64,000 nucleotides of DNA from NCBI GenBank assembly GCA_020635915.1, contig JACJYU010000001.1:1-64000 (forward strand), given 5' to 3'. Position numbers and translations under genes: made by a program. Of this stretch, positions 52,431 to 61,537 are shown in pieces; the stretch's first letter is position 1, and the number at the start of each line of letters is the position of its first letter. This stretch comes from Flammeovirgaceae bacterium. Its GTDB lineage: Bacteria > Bacteroidota > Bacteroidia > Cytophagales > Cyclobacteriaceae. The notes beneath the pieces were generated by a model. That model was not told where the DNA came from. It did no database searches and saw nothing but the letters and a program-made list of their open reading frames with translations.

Positions 52431-53680
52431 ATCAACCAATCTTTAATTGCCTTGCAGGCGGCCGCTACATGGGGCGCTACCTCACCGGCCTCTGCTGCCG
52501 AAATAGCCCTCTTGCTTTTTATATAAGCCAATGCCGATTGGCCATCAAAATCGACATACGACAACCGCGCGGACAGTTCTGATGGCGGCTGCCCGAAATC
52601 GGCACCCGGCAACAAGGCCACTCCCGTTTCCTCCAGCAATGCCCGGCACAACCCGGGCGAGCCATTGATCCCTTTCGCTGCCAACCTATCCCTGAATTTG
52701 CCAAAATCGGGGAACAGGTAAAACCCTCCCTGGGGCGCGGGCATGGACAACCCTATGGAGGACAACTCGGTGTAGGCATAGGCTGCTATGGCCTTCAGCA
52801 CCTTCCTGCAATCAACGACATAATTTTCCACCTCAGGGCCAAATTCAAACGCCTTGACTGCTGCATATTGAATGGGCGCGCTGGTCGCGGTAAAAGTTTC
52901 ACTGGCCACAACCGCCATGGCATCGATCAACCAGCGCAGGTTTTCAGGAAACGTAAATGTGCCCAACCGCCATCCCCCTGCACCGCACCACTTGCTCAAC
53001 CCCGAACTGACTATGGTCCCTTCCGGGTAGTAGCTGGCGATGGACACGTGCTCCCCGGTATGCATGAGTTCCCCGTAGATCTCATCGGAGACGATCAATA
53101 GGGCATGCTTACGTGCAACTTCCGCCAGGGACTTAAGCTCTTCCCGGGTATAGGAAGTGCCCATGGGGTTGCTCGGATAGTTGAGGATGAGCATAAAATT
53201 CCGGCCGGGATGTTGCGTGCAAAATTCTTCCAACGCAAAAGCGTCCACCAGCTTTTTTGGTTTCGAGGTACTTATCCACAGCGGATCCTTACCAGTGATA
53301 TAGGCCTGGGGCGCATATGATACCCAACTGGGGGCCGGCACCACCAGGTCGCCATCAAAACAAACCTGCGCGATGTACAGCAGTTCCTTTGACCCCGGGC
53401 CTATAAGCACGTCATCTTTTTTACTGGCAAGGCCCGTCCTGGCGTGATGATAATGCGCCACCGCTTCCCGCAATGTGCCCAGCCCTTTCACCGGCAGGTA
53501 ATCCTTCTCGTGCGCATGGGCCGCCAACTCCTTTACCACTGTACCGGGCACAGGAAATGGTGACTGCCCGAACCCTAACTTATAAACCTTCCTCCCCTGC
53601 CTGGACAACTCGTTGGAATACTCGTTAATGGCCAGTGTGGCCGATGGCCTTAAGTTTTTAATATTTTGCCTGAGCAACAT
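52427..53680 (-). CDS. Class I/II aminotransferase
   Basis: A 417-residue fold-type I PLP aminotransferase from ATG 53680 (MLLRQNIKNLRPSATLAI). A longer frame up to 53884 is non-conserved and rejected. The PLP Lys is in SSGLSKWCGAGGWRLG, and NYPSNPMGTSYT and LLIVSDEIYGEL are standard family blocks with the Asn and Asp that contact the cofactor. The C-terminal Arg is in LSARLSYVDFDG. It is of the aspartate/aromatic type in broad terms. The downstream GGT gene overlaps by 4 bp. Divergent pfkA starts 210 bp away. Confidence 0.92.
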   Translation of the reverse strand: MLLRQNIKNLRPSATLAINEYSNELSRQGRKVYKLGFGQSPFPVPGTVVKELAAHAHEKDYLPVKGLGTLREAVAHYHHARTGLASKKDDVLIGPGSKELLYIAQVCFDGDLVVPAPSWVSYAPQAYITGKDPLWISTSKPKKLVDAFALEEFCTQHPGRNFMLILNYPSNPMGTSYTREELKSLAEVARKHALLIVSDEIYGELMHTGEHVSIASYYPEGTIVSSGLSKWCGAGGWRLGTFTFPENLRWLIDAMAVVASETFTATSAPIQYAAVKAFEFGPEVENYVVDCRKVLKAIAAYAYTELSSIGLSMPAPQGGFYLFPDFGKFRDRLAAKGINGSPGLCRALLEETGVALLPGADFGQPPSELSARLSYVDFDGQSALAYIKSKRAISAAEAGEVAPHVAAACKAIKDWLI

Positions 53681-53890
53681 GGGAATGGACCTCAATTTAT
53701 TTGGAAAGGTAAGAAAATATGAAATGCAAATAATATTCGGTGGGCAAAGCCATAGCCTTCCTGCCATGGAGGGGGGAAAGGCCTGGAATTTGGGCTTATG
53801 AAAAACCCAGGCAACGGGTTGCCGCGGTTTTTTTCCCAGGGCATAAAACACTCCCACTGGCCTGTTAATTCCTATATTTACCACCTAAGC

Positions 53891-54892
53891 ATGGACATGG
53901 GAATGGGCCAAATCAACAAAATACAAAAGCTTGGGGTGTTCACCTCGGGTGGCGATGCACCGGGAATGAACGCGGCCATCAGGGCGGTTGTCCGCACGGG
54001 CATCTACTACCAAAAGGAAGTATACGGCATCATGAGGGGATATGAAGGCATGATCGAGGGGGATATGGCAAAACTCGGGGCCCGGTCGGTGGGCAACATC
54101 CTGCAGCGGGGAGGCACCATTCTAAAAACCGCGCGCAGCAAAGCATTCCTCACCCCGGAAGGGAGGAAAATGGCATTTGAAAACCTAAGGAAAAACGGAA
54201 TAGATGGGCTGGTGGCCATTGGCGGTGACGGCACCTTTGCAGGGCTTTGCCAATTCCAAAAAGAGTTTGGCATGCCTGCCATTTGTATCCCGGGCACGAT
54301 CGACAATGATATTGCCGGCACCGATTATACCATAGGGTTCGATACGGCCACCAATACGGCAGTGCAAGCCATCGACCGGATCAGGGACACGGCCTTGTCG
54401 CACAACCGGTTGTTTTTTATAGAGGTGATGGGAAGGAACTCTGGATATATTGCCCTTTACAGCGGCATGGCGGGCGGGGCCGGGGCGATAGTCATACCCG
54501 AAGAAAACCTGACGTTTAATGAACTGTTCCAAATGCTCGGAAAGGGCGCGGAGACGGGAAGGAAGTCAAACCTGGTGGTGGTGGCCGAAGGCTCCACCCT
54601 GGGCGGGGCCAATGAACTGGCCAGGAAAGTGGCGGCCCGTTCCGATTATTTCGACATTAAGGTAACGGTCCTCGGCCATCAGCAAAGGGGCGGCACGCCT
54701 ACTTATTTTGACCGGGTGCTGGCCACCAAAATGGGCGTGGCCGCGGTGGAAGGGTTGCTCCATGGCAAAACCAACGCCATGGTGGGTTTCCGTGAAAACA
54801 AAATTGTTTACAACCCCTATGAAACGGTAATGCACCACCGGCATGAAATCACGGAGGATTCCCTGCGCATGGCCAGGATCCTTTCGATCTGA
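53891..54892 (+). CDS. pfkA: 6-phosphofructokinase
   Basis: A 333-residue ATP-PFK from the ATG at 53891; other in-frame ATGs at 53897 and 53903 are also possible, while a longer frame starting at 53798 is not conserved. The substrate loop is 'GVFTSGGDAPGMNAAIRAVV', and GGDGTF and PGTIDNDI are the ATP and fructose-6-phosphate motifs. EVMGRNSGYIALYSG carries the catalytic and effector residues. GHQQRGGTPTYFDR is also diagnostic. It commits fructose-6-phosphate to glycolysis. TATATTTA at 53873-53880 is a near match to the -7 element. It converges on the universal stress gene. Confidence 0.97.
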   Translation: MDMGMGQINKIQKLGVFTSGGDAPGMNAAIRAVVRTGIYYQKEVYGIMRGYEGMIEGDMAKLGARSVGNILQRGGTILKTARSKAFLTPEGRKMAFENLRKNGIDGLVAIGGDGTFAGLCQFQKEFGMPAICIPGTIDNDIAGTDYTIGFDTATNTAVQAIDRIRDTALSHNRLFFIEVMGRNSGYIALYSGMAGGAGAIVIPEENLTFNELFQMLGKGAETGRKSNLVVVAEGSTLGGANELARKVAARSDYFDIKVTVLGHQQRGGTPTYFDRVLATKMGVAAVEGLLHGKTNAMVGFRENKIVYNPYETVMHHRHEITEDSLRMARILSI

Positions 54893-54900
54893 TACGTTCG

Positions 54901-55728
54901 TTATCCGGCCACCACGCTCAACACCGGCACCGTGGATTTGTACAACAACGCTTCGGTTATGCCAAAGTCGTACCCGGCACGCTTCGACCGGTTTCGGGTA
55001 ACCTTAATGATGACATCGGCCTTATGGGCCTCCGCGAAAGCAAGTATACCGTTCCCCACGTCAAAGGCGTTGTACACCTCCCCTTTCATCTTCACCTCAG
55101 GATAGGATTCAATGATTTTTTTCATCGCCTTTGCCACCATGGGCGTTTCCTTGAAATGGGCAGGGGTGTTGATATACAAGAGGGTCAATGACGCCTTCGT
55201 GGCTTTTAAAAATGGGGCCACGGCTTTAAAAGGCCTGTTAAGGTCCTCATCAAAATCCGCGGCAAAAACCACCCTCTTCATGGAAGACGGCTTGAAGTCC
55301 TTTTTCACCGACAACACCGGGCAAGGGCTGGTGCGCATTACCTTTTGTGCCTGTGAGCCAATAAAATATCGGTGCGATTCCCCCACTCCGTGCGCGCCCA
55401 TAATGATCAGGCTAATTTTATAAAGCTTGGCAACGGACAGCACTTCGTCCCTCACCATCCCCGGCCGGACCAGGGGCGTAACCTTAACGCCCTTAAACCC
55501 TTTGCCCTTCACCAGCTTGTCCATTTTTATTTCGGCTTCCACCATCCGCGCTTCATGCTCAGGATATTCCTGTTGCTTCTCCACGGAAATACGGTTCCAG
55601 TCAGGCGGTGCGGAAAATACGTGGAGCAAAAAAACCTCGGCCCCGGTTTTCCGGGACAGCACGATGCCGGTGTCCATGGCCGTTTTTGCGTAAGCAGAAA
55701 AGTCAATTGGGATAAGTATGGATTTCAT
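54901..55728 (-). CDS. Tandem-domain universal stress protein
   Basis: A 275-residue protein made of two UspA domains. The first begins KSILIPIDFSAYAKTAMD and its nucleotide motif is 'GAHGVGESHRYFIGSQAQKV' (G-2x-G-9x-G-S/T type). The second begins KRVVFAADFDEDLNR and ends SVVAG with a less clear ATP motif. USPs accumulate in starvation and other stress and bind ATP or signalling ligands; the role here is unspecified. It converges on pfkA with 8 bp between the stops. Confidence 0.93.
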   Translation of the reverse strand: MKSILIPIDFSAYAKTAMDTGIVLSRKTGAEVFLLHVFSAPPDWNRISVEKQQEYPEHEARMVEAEIKMDKLVKGKGFKGVKVTPLVRPGMVRDEVLSVAKLYKISLIIMGAHGVGESHRYFIGSQAQKVMRTSPCPVLSVKKDFKPSSMKRVVFAADFDEDLNRPFKAVAPFLKATKASLTLLYINTPAHFKETPMVAKAMKKIIESYPEVKMKGEVYNAFDVGNGILAFAEAHKADVIIKVTRNRSKRAGYDFGITEALLYKSTVPVLSVVAG

Positions 55729-55894
55729 AATTCAAGAATGGTTGTTTAAGCTTTTGTAATTTCCCCAATTGCAATAGCTTTTAAAATGACAAAAATCATT
55801 TATCCAGGATATCCTTGCACAAAGTATTTTTTGCCAGTCCCATAGGCCTACTTTCCATGATTTTTCCCATCTTCGGGGACCAAATGACACGCCA

Positions 55895-57415
55895 ATGAAA
55901 TCCATGTACGCCATCGCCTTGTTCTTGTTTTGTTCCCTCTTGGCCAATGCCCAGGATACCGGCAACGGGGAAAACAAAAAAGAGAAAGACAAACCCATTC
56001 CCCCACCAAAGGAATTTGTCACCAGCCACCAGGGAACGTTCGGGGGAAAGCTGATAAAATACAACGCCATTGCTGGGGAAACTTACCTAAAGGACAAGGA
56101 AGGCATGCCGGTGGCTTCCATCTGGTCGGTTACCTATAAACTGGATGGCCCCGAAGATGCCAACCGCCCCGTTACATTTGTCTTCAATGGCGGGCCGGGC
56201 TCGGCCTCCGTCTGGCTCCACATGGGCTTTTTCGGACCCCAGGTAACCAAAGTGGACAGTGATGCCTCGGAGGATGATGGGGGCGCCCCCTATCCGTTGG
56301 TCAACAATGACCATGCGTTGCTGGACCTTACCGACCTGGTGTTCATAGACCCCGTGGGCACGGGCTACAGCCGGGTGGTCGGCAAAGGCAAGGTAGAGGA
56401 TTATTGGGGGTTGATTGAAGATGCCAGGTCCATCGCCACCTTTATGCGCGAATGGGTGACCAAAAACAAGCGGTGGAATTCCCCCAAATATATTGCAGGG
56501 GAAAGCTTCGGCACCACCAGGGCGGCCGCTGTCGCCTACGAACTGGAAGGTGACGGCCAGGAAATGGCTTTGAATGGGCTGGTCCTCATCTCACAGGCCC
56601 TGGACTACCAGGGCTCCACCTCCACCTTCGACAATATTGTGTCTTATGTTACCTACTTTCCCAGCATGGCGGCCACCGCCTGGTACCACAAAAAAGCGGG
56701 GCAGGGAAAAACTTTGGAAGCATTTGTGGAAGAAGCCAGGAAATTTGCCCTGGACGAATATGTGGAAGCGTTGTACAAAGGGTCACGGCTGACCAACGAT
56801 GAGCGGGACCGCATTGCCGACCGGATGGTGTATTTCACGGGGCTTTCAAAGAAATATATCCAACAGGCCGACCTGCGGTTGCTGATGCCGCGGTTCAGGA
56901 AAGAACTGCTCAGGGACGAAGGCATTACCATTGGCCAGTTGGATGGCCGCTATAAAGGCGAGGAGTATGATGGCGTGGCCGACCGTGCCACCCTGGGCGA
57001 CCCTGCCAGTTATAGTACGGATGGTGCCTATACGGCCATATTGAACCACTACTATGCCAGCCAACTCCATGTTGAAATGGACAGGCCTTACATCACCTCC
57101 AACGGTGAGTTGGGCCCCAAGTGGCGTTGGCGCGATGTCCCGGAGGGCCGGTACTATGAGCCCAGCTATGTCAACGTGGCGCGGAAACTGGGTGACTCCA
57201 TGCGCAGGAACAAGGACCTGAAGGTAATGGTGGCCTGTGGCTATTACGACCTGATTTGCCCCTTCTTCGATGCGGAGTATACCTTTGCCCGCAATGGCAT
57301 TTTAAAAAACAGGGTCACGCTCACCTATTATGAGGCAGGCCACATGATGTACTTGCACGGGCCCGATTTGGTAAAGCTGGCAACCGACATCCGCAAGTTC
57401 CTCACCACCAAATGA
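55895..57415 (+). CDS. S10-family serine carboxypeptidase
   Basis: A 506-residue exported enzyme. The signal peptide ends SLLANAQ (about residue 20). A basic, Pro-rich linker precedes the catalytic domain. The oxyanion block is 'FVFNGGPGSASVWLHMGFFG', and the nucleophile Ser is in YIAGESFGTTRAA. The catalytic Asp is in VACGYYDLICP and the His in YEAGHMMYLHGPD, so the triad is complete. It probably digests exogenous peptides from the C-terminus. It is monocistronic and convergent with the NTF2-like gene. Confidence 0.94.
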   Translation: MKSMYAIALFLFCSLLANAQDTGNGENKKEKDKPIPPPKEFVTSHQGTFGGKLIKYNAIAGETYLKDKEGMPVASIWSVTYKLDGPEDANRPVTFVFNGGPGSASVWLHMGFFGPQVTKVDSDASEDDGGAPYPLVNNDHALLDLTDLVFIDPVGTGYSRVVGKGKVEDYWGLIEDARSIATFMREWVTKNKRWNSPKYIAGESFGTTRAAAVAYELEGDGQEMALNGLVLISQALDYQGSTSTFDNIVSYVTYFPSMAATAWYHKKAGQGKTLEAFVEEARKFALDEYVEALYKGSRLTNDERDRIADRMVYFTGLSKKYIQQADLRLLMPRFRKELLRDEGITIGQLDGRYKGEEYDGVADRATLGDPASYSTDGAYTAILNHYYASQLHVEMDRPYITSNGELGPKWRWRDVPEGRYYEPSYVNVARKLGDSMRRNKDLKVMVACGYYDLICPFFDAEYTFARNGILKNRVTLTYYEAGHMMYLHGPDLVKLATDIRKFLTTK

Positions 57416-57443
57416 CCCGGGAAACAGGGCAAGCCCTGCAAGG

Positions 57444-57917
57444 TCATTCGTAGTTGGCGAAGTGGGTATGCGAGATACGCAGCATCCCCTTGCCATTGCG
57501 TTGCATCATGAAGGTGACCGGGCCGTTTTGCACACTGTCTTTGGGCATGGACTTGTCCCCAAAATACCAAATGGCGTCCACCACGGCAAAATCCGGCTGC
57601 AAGGTGGTATTGATGTCTTCCAGCCACAGCGTTTTTGTGGGCTTCTTGCCCCCGGCCACAAAGCCAAAACCTTCGTGGTGGGGTTTCATTTGGTCAAATC
57701 CCTTGACAAGGCCCCTCTTCTCGGAAGAGAAATAGGTCATCTGCGGGTCGTTCCAAAATATTGAATCCAGCAAATTGAGGTCATAGGTGCTCCAAAGGGT
57801 GAGCCAACGGTCCACCAATTCATCTACTTCCGCCTGGGTGACGGGGTTATTTTGTTTTTTCACGCCACACCCAAAGCACAACACAAAACAAACGGCTATC
57901 AAGGCTATGTATTTCAT
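57444..57917 (-). CDS. NTF2/SnoaL-like lipoprotein
   Basis: A 157-residue lipoprotein (signal ending LCFGC). The mature part has the cone-shaped SnoaL/NTF2 pattern: an N-terminal helix 'EVDELVDRWLTLWSTYD', then DSIFWNDPQMTYFSS and VVDAIWYFGDKSM strands, and a final HTHFAN strand. Such DUF4440-like proteins bind small ligands or act as scaffolds; no catalytic residue is assigned. It lies alone, convergent with the S10 gene by 28 bp. Confidence 0.85.
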   Translation of the reverse strand: MKYIALIAVCFVLCFGCGVKKQNNPVTQAEVDELVDRWLTLWSTYDLNLLDSIFWNDPQMTYFSSEKRGLVKGFDQMKPHHEGFGFVAGGKKPTKTLWLEDINTTLQPDFAVVDAIWYFGDKSMPKDSVQNGPVTFMMQRNGKGMLRISHTHFANYE

Positions 57918-58073
57918 AAGTCAATAATTGTTTTTAATGGGTCAAATGGGATGGCCAGTTGTTGATTGTGCCGTTGGGCACAACGTCAATTAAATGGCGA
58001 TTTCACCAGTAAAAAATATTTATATTTTAAATTTATGAAAAATTAATGTAGTCAAGCCTATAATATAAACAAG

Positions 58074-58763
58074 ATGGCAAAAGTATTGATCACCGGGGCA
58101 GGCGGGGCGCTAGGAAAGGCCTGTGTAACTGGTTTCCTGGAAGAAGGCCATGACATCATCGCCATTCTTTCGCCCGGCAAGGAACTTCCTTACCCCACCC
58201 GGTCGCCCATAAGTGTGTACAATGCCGACATCACAGACGAAATGGCCACGCGAAAAGTACTGGAACAAGTATTGGAAGCACACGGCCCCATAAACATTGC
58301 ACTGCTTTTGGTAGGAGGTTTTGCCATGGGCACCATCGACACGGCAGATGGCGCGGGCATCAGGGAAATGATACGCCTTAACTTCGAAACAGCCTTTTAT
58401 ACGGCCAGGCCAATTTTTGCCCACATGATGGCGCAACCAAACGGAGGCCGCATTGCCTTCGTGGGCGCGCGGCCGGCACTGGACGCCAAGGCCGGAAAAG
58501 GGGTGGTGGCCTATGCCCTGTCCAAGACCCTGGTATTCAAACTGGCCGAATTGCTCAACGAGGAGGGGAAAGAAAAAAACGTGGTTTCCTCTGTTATCGT
58601 CCCCAGCATCATCGATACCCCGTCCAACCGCAAGGCGATGCCAAAAGCCAATACCCACCATTGGGTAAGCCCCGAGGCCATCGCGGGGATCATCCGGTTT
58701 GCCACCTCGGAAAAAGGGGCGGCCATGAGGGAACCCATAATAAAAGCCTATGGCAATTCCTGA
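58074..58763 (+). CDS. Dihydropteridine-reductase-like SDR
   Basis: A 229-residue short-chain dehydrogenase. The NAD(P) motif is TGAGGALGKA. The active-site Tyr-Lys pair is YALSK near residue 147. The usual catalytic Ser is absent (IAFVGARPALDAKAGKG), as in quinonoid dihydropteridine reductases. The DTPSNRKAMPKA segment near the C-terminus also resembles those enzymes. A pterin or similar quinonoid substrate is therefore plausible but not proven. The gene is monocistronic, upstream of the ClC gene by 136 bp. Confidence 0.85.
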   Translation: MAKVLITGAGGALGKACVTGFLEEGHDIIAILSPGKELPYPTRSPISVYNADITDEMATRKVLEQVLEAHGPINIALLLVGGFAMGTIDTADGAGIREMIRLNFETAFYTARPIFAHMMAQPNGGRIAFVGARPALDAKAGKGVVAYALSKTLVFKLAELLNEEGKEKNVVSSVIVPSIIDTPSNRKAMPKANTHHWVSPEAIAGIIRFATSEKGAAMREPIIKAYGNS

Positions 58764-58899
58764 CTGCCGTGCCCCTCTCCTTCAGTGGTGTTTTTTGAAC
58801 GGATTTGGCGCGGGCATGGCGAATACCACGCCAATATGTAGGAGCCTATTCAAAACTCAATTAATTTAAGGCATGGTTAAACCCTTTTCCAGGTACTAG

Positions 58900-60678
58900 A
58901 TGTTCAGAAGGATCCATCGCTTGTTTTCCCATGTGCTGCGGTACATGCAAAGCCGGCTCAATGAGAAACAGTTTTTAATATTCTCCAGCATACTCGTGGG
59001 GATATCCAGTGGGCTGGCTGCCGTCATCCTCAAATTGTTTGCCCACAACATCAACGAGATGGTAGAACGGTATTCGGGCAACTACCAGGACTTCTTCCTC
59101 TTTACGTTGTTCCCGCTGGTAGGCCTCACCATCACCGTCCTTTACCTGCGGTATTTCATCCGCAAAGAGGATTTCTCAAAAGGAAGTGCCGACATCGTTT
59201 ACGCCATCGCCAAAAAATCGAGCATCCTCCCGCAGTCGGCCATGTACTCCCACGTTGTCACCAGCGCGTTTACCGTGGGCTTTGGCGGCTCTTTGGGGCT
59301 GGAGTCCCCCATGGTAAGTGCCGGCTCTGCCATAGGCTCCAACTATGGAAAGACCTACAACCTTAGCTATAAAGACCGCACCATGTTGCTGGCTTGCGGG
59401 GCCGCGGCAGCCATTGCCGGTGCCTTCAACTCCCCCATTGCCGGGGTATTGTTTGCCATCGAAGTGCTGCTCACCGATGTGTCGGTGGCCGTTTTTATCC
59501 CGTTGATCATTTCTGCGGCCTCCGGGGCGCTGTTTGTGAAAATTATCCTGGGCGAGGGCGTGCTCCTTTCCTTCAGCGATGTTCAACCCTTCGACTACAG
59601 CTATACCCCTTTTTACATTGCCCTGGGCATATTGGCGGGATTTACCTCCCTGTACTACACGCGGATGTTCACCAAAATTGAACACCGCGTATCAGGGATA
59701 AAAAACATCTATACCAAGGTGATAGGCGGAGGCCTCGTGCTCGCCTTGTTGCTTATCGTGTTTCCTCCGTTGTATGGGGAGGGCTACGAAGGCATTAAAA
59801 CATTGGCCACCCATGGCTACCAGCATTTTTACCAAAACAGTATTTTACAGCCCCTCATCACCACCGAGTGGGCGGGCTTGCTTTTTCTTGTGGGCTTGCT
59901 GCTCATCAAGGTATTTGCCACGGCCATCGCCATTGGCAGCGGGGGCAATGGGGGCAACTTTGCCCCTTCGCTCTGCCTGGGGGCCTACCTGGGCTATGCT
60001 TTCTCCCACTTCGTCAATATTATAGGGTGGGCCAAACTCCCAACGGCCAATTTCACGCTGGTGGCCATGGCGGGCATACTCAGTGGCGTTTTTTACGCCC
60101 CCCTCACGGCCATCTTCCTCATTGCCGAAATCACCGGGGGCTACAACCTTATGATCCCCCTAATGATCGTGGCTGCCTTTAGCAATGTGATCATGAAATA
60201 CTTCGAGCCCCTGTCCATGGAAAACAAAAAGCTCGCCACCAAAATGAACCTGTCGGTGGAAAACCGGGACAAGTACCTGCTGAGCAAGCTCAACCTTGAA
60301 AACATGATCGAAACGGATTTTCAGGCCGTAAAACCTGACGACAAACTGCGGGCGCTGGTTTCGGCCATTACCAAATCCAGGCGGAATTTGTTCCCCGTGG
60401 TCAATGAAGACCAGGAGTTGAAAGGGGTCATCTTATTGGACAGTGTGAAGGAGATGATGTTCAACCACGAGCTGTACGACAAGATCATCGTAAAAGACAT
60501 CATGACGCGGCCCCTGGCGGTGATCTCCCCTGACGAAAGCCTGAACTCCGTGTTGAAAAAATTTGAAGACACCGGGCAATGGAACCTGCCCATCATTGAG
60601 AGTGACCGGTACATCGGGTTTTTGTCCAAGTCGAGCATCCTGTCGGAGTATAGGGTGGAATTGCTGCGCTCCACCTGA
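58900..60678 (+). CDS. ClC-family chloride channel with CBS pair
   Basis: A 592-residue ClC protein: about 430 residues of membrane domain and two CBS motifs (VKPDDKLRALVSAIT, and KDIMTRPLAVISPDES). The gating Glu is present in GSLGLESPMVSAG. The internal proton Glu of Escherichia coli ClC-ec1 (IEE) is replaced by Val in LFAIEVLLTD, as in true Cl- channels. The Tyr that coordinates the central anion is in AEITGGYNLMIPL. This favours channel-like or uncoupled Cl- movement rather than 2Cl-/H+ exchange, but homologues vary. CBS domains suggest adenine-nucleotide control. Confidence 0.92.
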   Translation: MFRRIHRLFSHVLRYMQSRLNEKQFLIFSSILVGISSGLAAVILKLFAHNINEMVERYSGNYQDFFLFTLFPLVGLTITVLYLRYFIRKEDFSKGSADIVYAIAKKSSILPQSAMYSHVVTSAFTVGFGGSLGLESPMVSAGSAIGSNYGKTYNLSYKDRTMLLACGAAAAIAGAFNSPIAGVLFAIEVLLTDVSVAVFIPLIISAASGALFVKIILGEGVLLSFSDVQPFDYSYTPFYIALGILAGFTSLYYTRMFTKIEHRVSGIKNIYTKVIGGGLVLALLLIVFPPLYGEGYEGIKTLATHGYQHFYQNSILQPLITTEWAGLLFLVGLLLIKVFATAIAIGSGGNGGNFAPSLCLGAYLGYAFSHFVNIIGWAKLPTANFTLVAMAGILSGVFYAPLTAIFLIAEITGGYNLMIPLMIVAAFSNVIMKYFEPLSMENKKLATKMNLSVENRDKYLLSKLNLENMIETDFQAVKPDDKLRALVSAITKSRRNLFPVVNEDQELKGVILLDSVKEMMFNHELYDKIIVKDIMTRPLAVISPDESLNSVLKKFEDTGQWNLPIIESDRYIGFLSKSSILSEYRVELLRST

Positions 60679-60730
60679 CGCGCCAGTCATCGCGGCCCTG
60701 GCGAGGCAGGGAAGCGGCCCCTACACTGCC

Positions 60731-61250
60731 CGTCATTGCGAACCGAAGCGCAGGAATGTGGGCAGGCGTGAAGCAATCCCCTTTGGGGAAGACAACCCTC
60801 CGGGGATGGCTTCGGTCGTGCCTCAATACCCCGTCATTGCGAACCGAAGGGCAGGAATGTGAGTGGGCGTGAAGCAATCCCCTTTGGGAAAGACAACCCT
60901 CCGGGGATGGCTTCGGTCGTGCCTCAATACCCCGTCATTGCGAACCGAAGCGCGGGAATGCGCGTAGGCGTGAAGCAATCCCCTTTGGAAAAGACAAATC
61001 AGGCACAAGTCTCCCGCTTGCCACCGCTAGGCCGGAAGACCCGCGCCAGTATGAGGAGATTGCTTCGGTCGTGCCTCCCTCGCAATGACGATGCCTTCGG
61101 GCCGTGCCTCCCCAGACACTGTCCGTCATTGCGAACCGAAGGGCAGGAATGTGGGCGGGCGTGAAGCAATCCCCTTTGGGAAAGACAAATCAGGCACAAG
61201 TCTCCCGCTTGCCACCGCTAAGCCGAAAGACCCGGGCCAGTTAGGTTTGG
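60731..61250. repeat. Tandem approx. 101-bp palindromic REP-like repeats
   Basis: Units begin with CGTCATTGCGAACCGAAG at 60731, 60832, 60933 and 61124, the first three 101 bp apart. Units 1 and 2 contain an imperfect inverted repeat GAAGCAATCCCC / GGGGATGGCTTC. The third unit ends with CTCGCAATGACG at 61079-61090, the reverse complement of the unit start. The unit resembles the widespread CGTCATTGCGA REP-like family. The block lies between the ClC gene and the RHS tip array. No coding capacity is inferred. Confidence 0.85.
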
Positions 61251-61291
61251 AAAGCACTGAATGAAAAACTATGGCTATCAAAGTATCCTCC

Positions 61292-61513
61292 CTAAAGCTT
61301 AGATGTGTAGTTACTCAAATTGGAAATTGTAGCACCATACCTATTTGCAGCTTGGACATCTTTACTTACTTGATCTCGGTCAAAACCTAATAATACTAAT
61401 GCTTCTATAGCTGCATTTCGCTGAAGTTCAGTATAGAAAGCATCACTTCCTTTGTCCTGTGGCATTGGGCAAGTTGAACAAGGCCACCCTTGGGTTTGAA
61501 CTACTCGTCTTAG
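61292..61513 (-). pseudogene. Displaced RHS/toxin tip fragment, no start codon
   Basis: An open frame of 74 codons ends at TAG 61292-61294, is bounded upstream by a stop at 61514-61516, and has no usable start before an internal Met. It begins near VVQTQGWPCSTCPMPQ and continues as a compact helical domain (DAFYTELQRNAAIEALVLLG, RYGATISNLSNYTS). Its junction (61482-61501) matches 17 of 20 bases of the junction of the other tip at 62381-62400. This is expected of alternative C-terminal tips of an RHS toxin left behind by recombination. No toxin activity is recognised. It is probably silent. Confidence 0.65.
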
Positions 61514-61537
61514 TCATCATAGGTATTTCGATTGTTG

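Noticed and set aside
60731..61250. Considered a CRISPR array.
   Set aside because: Units are about 101 bp and nearly identical throughout, with no short repeats separated by unique spacers and no cas genes nearby.
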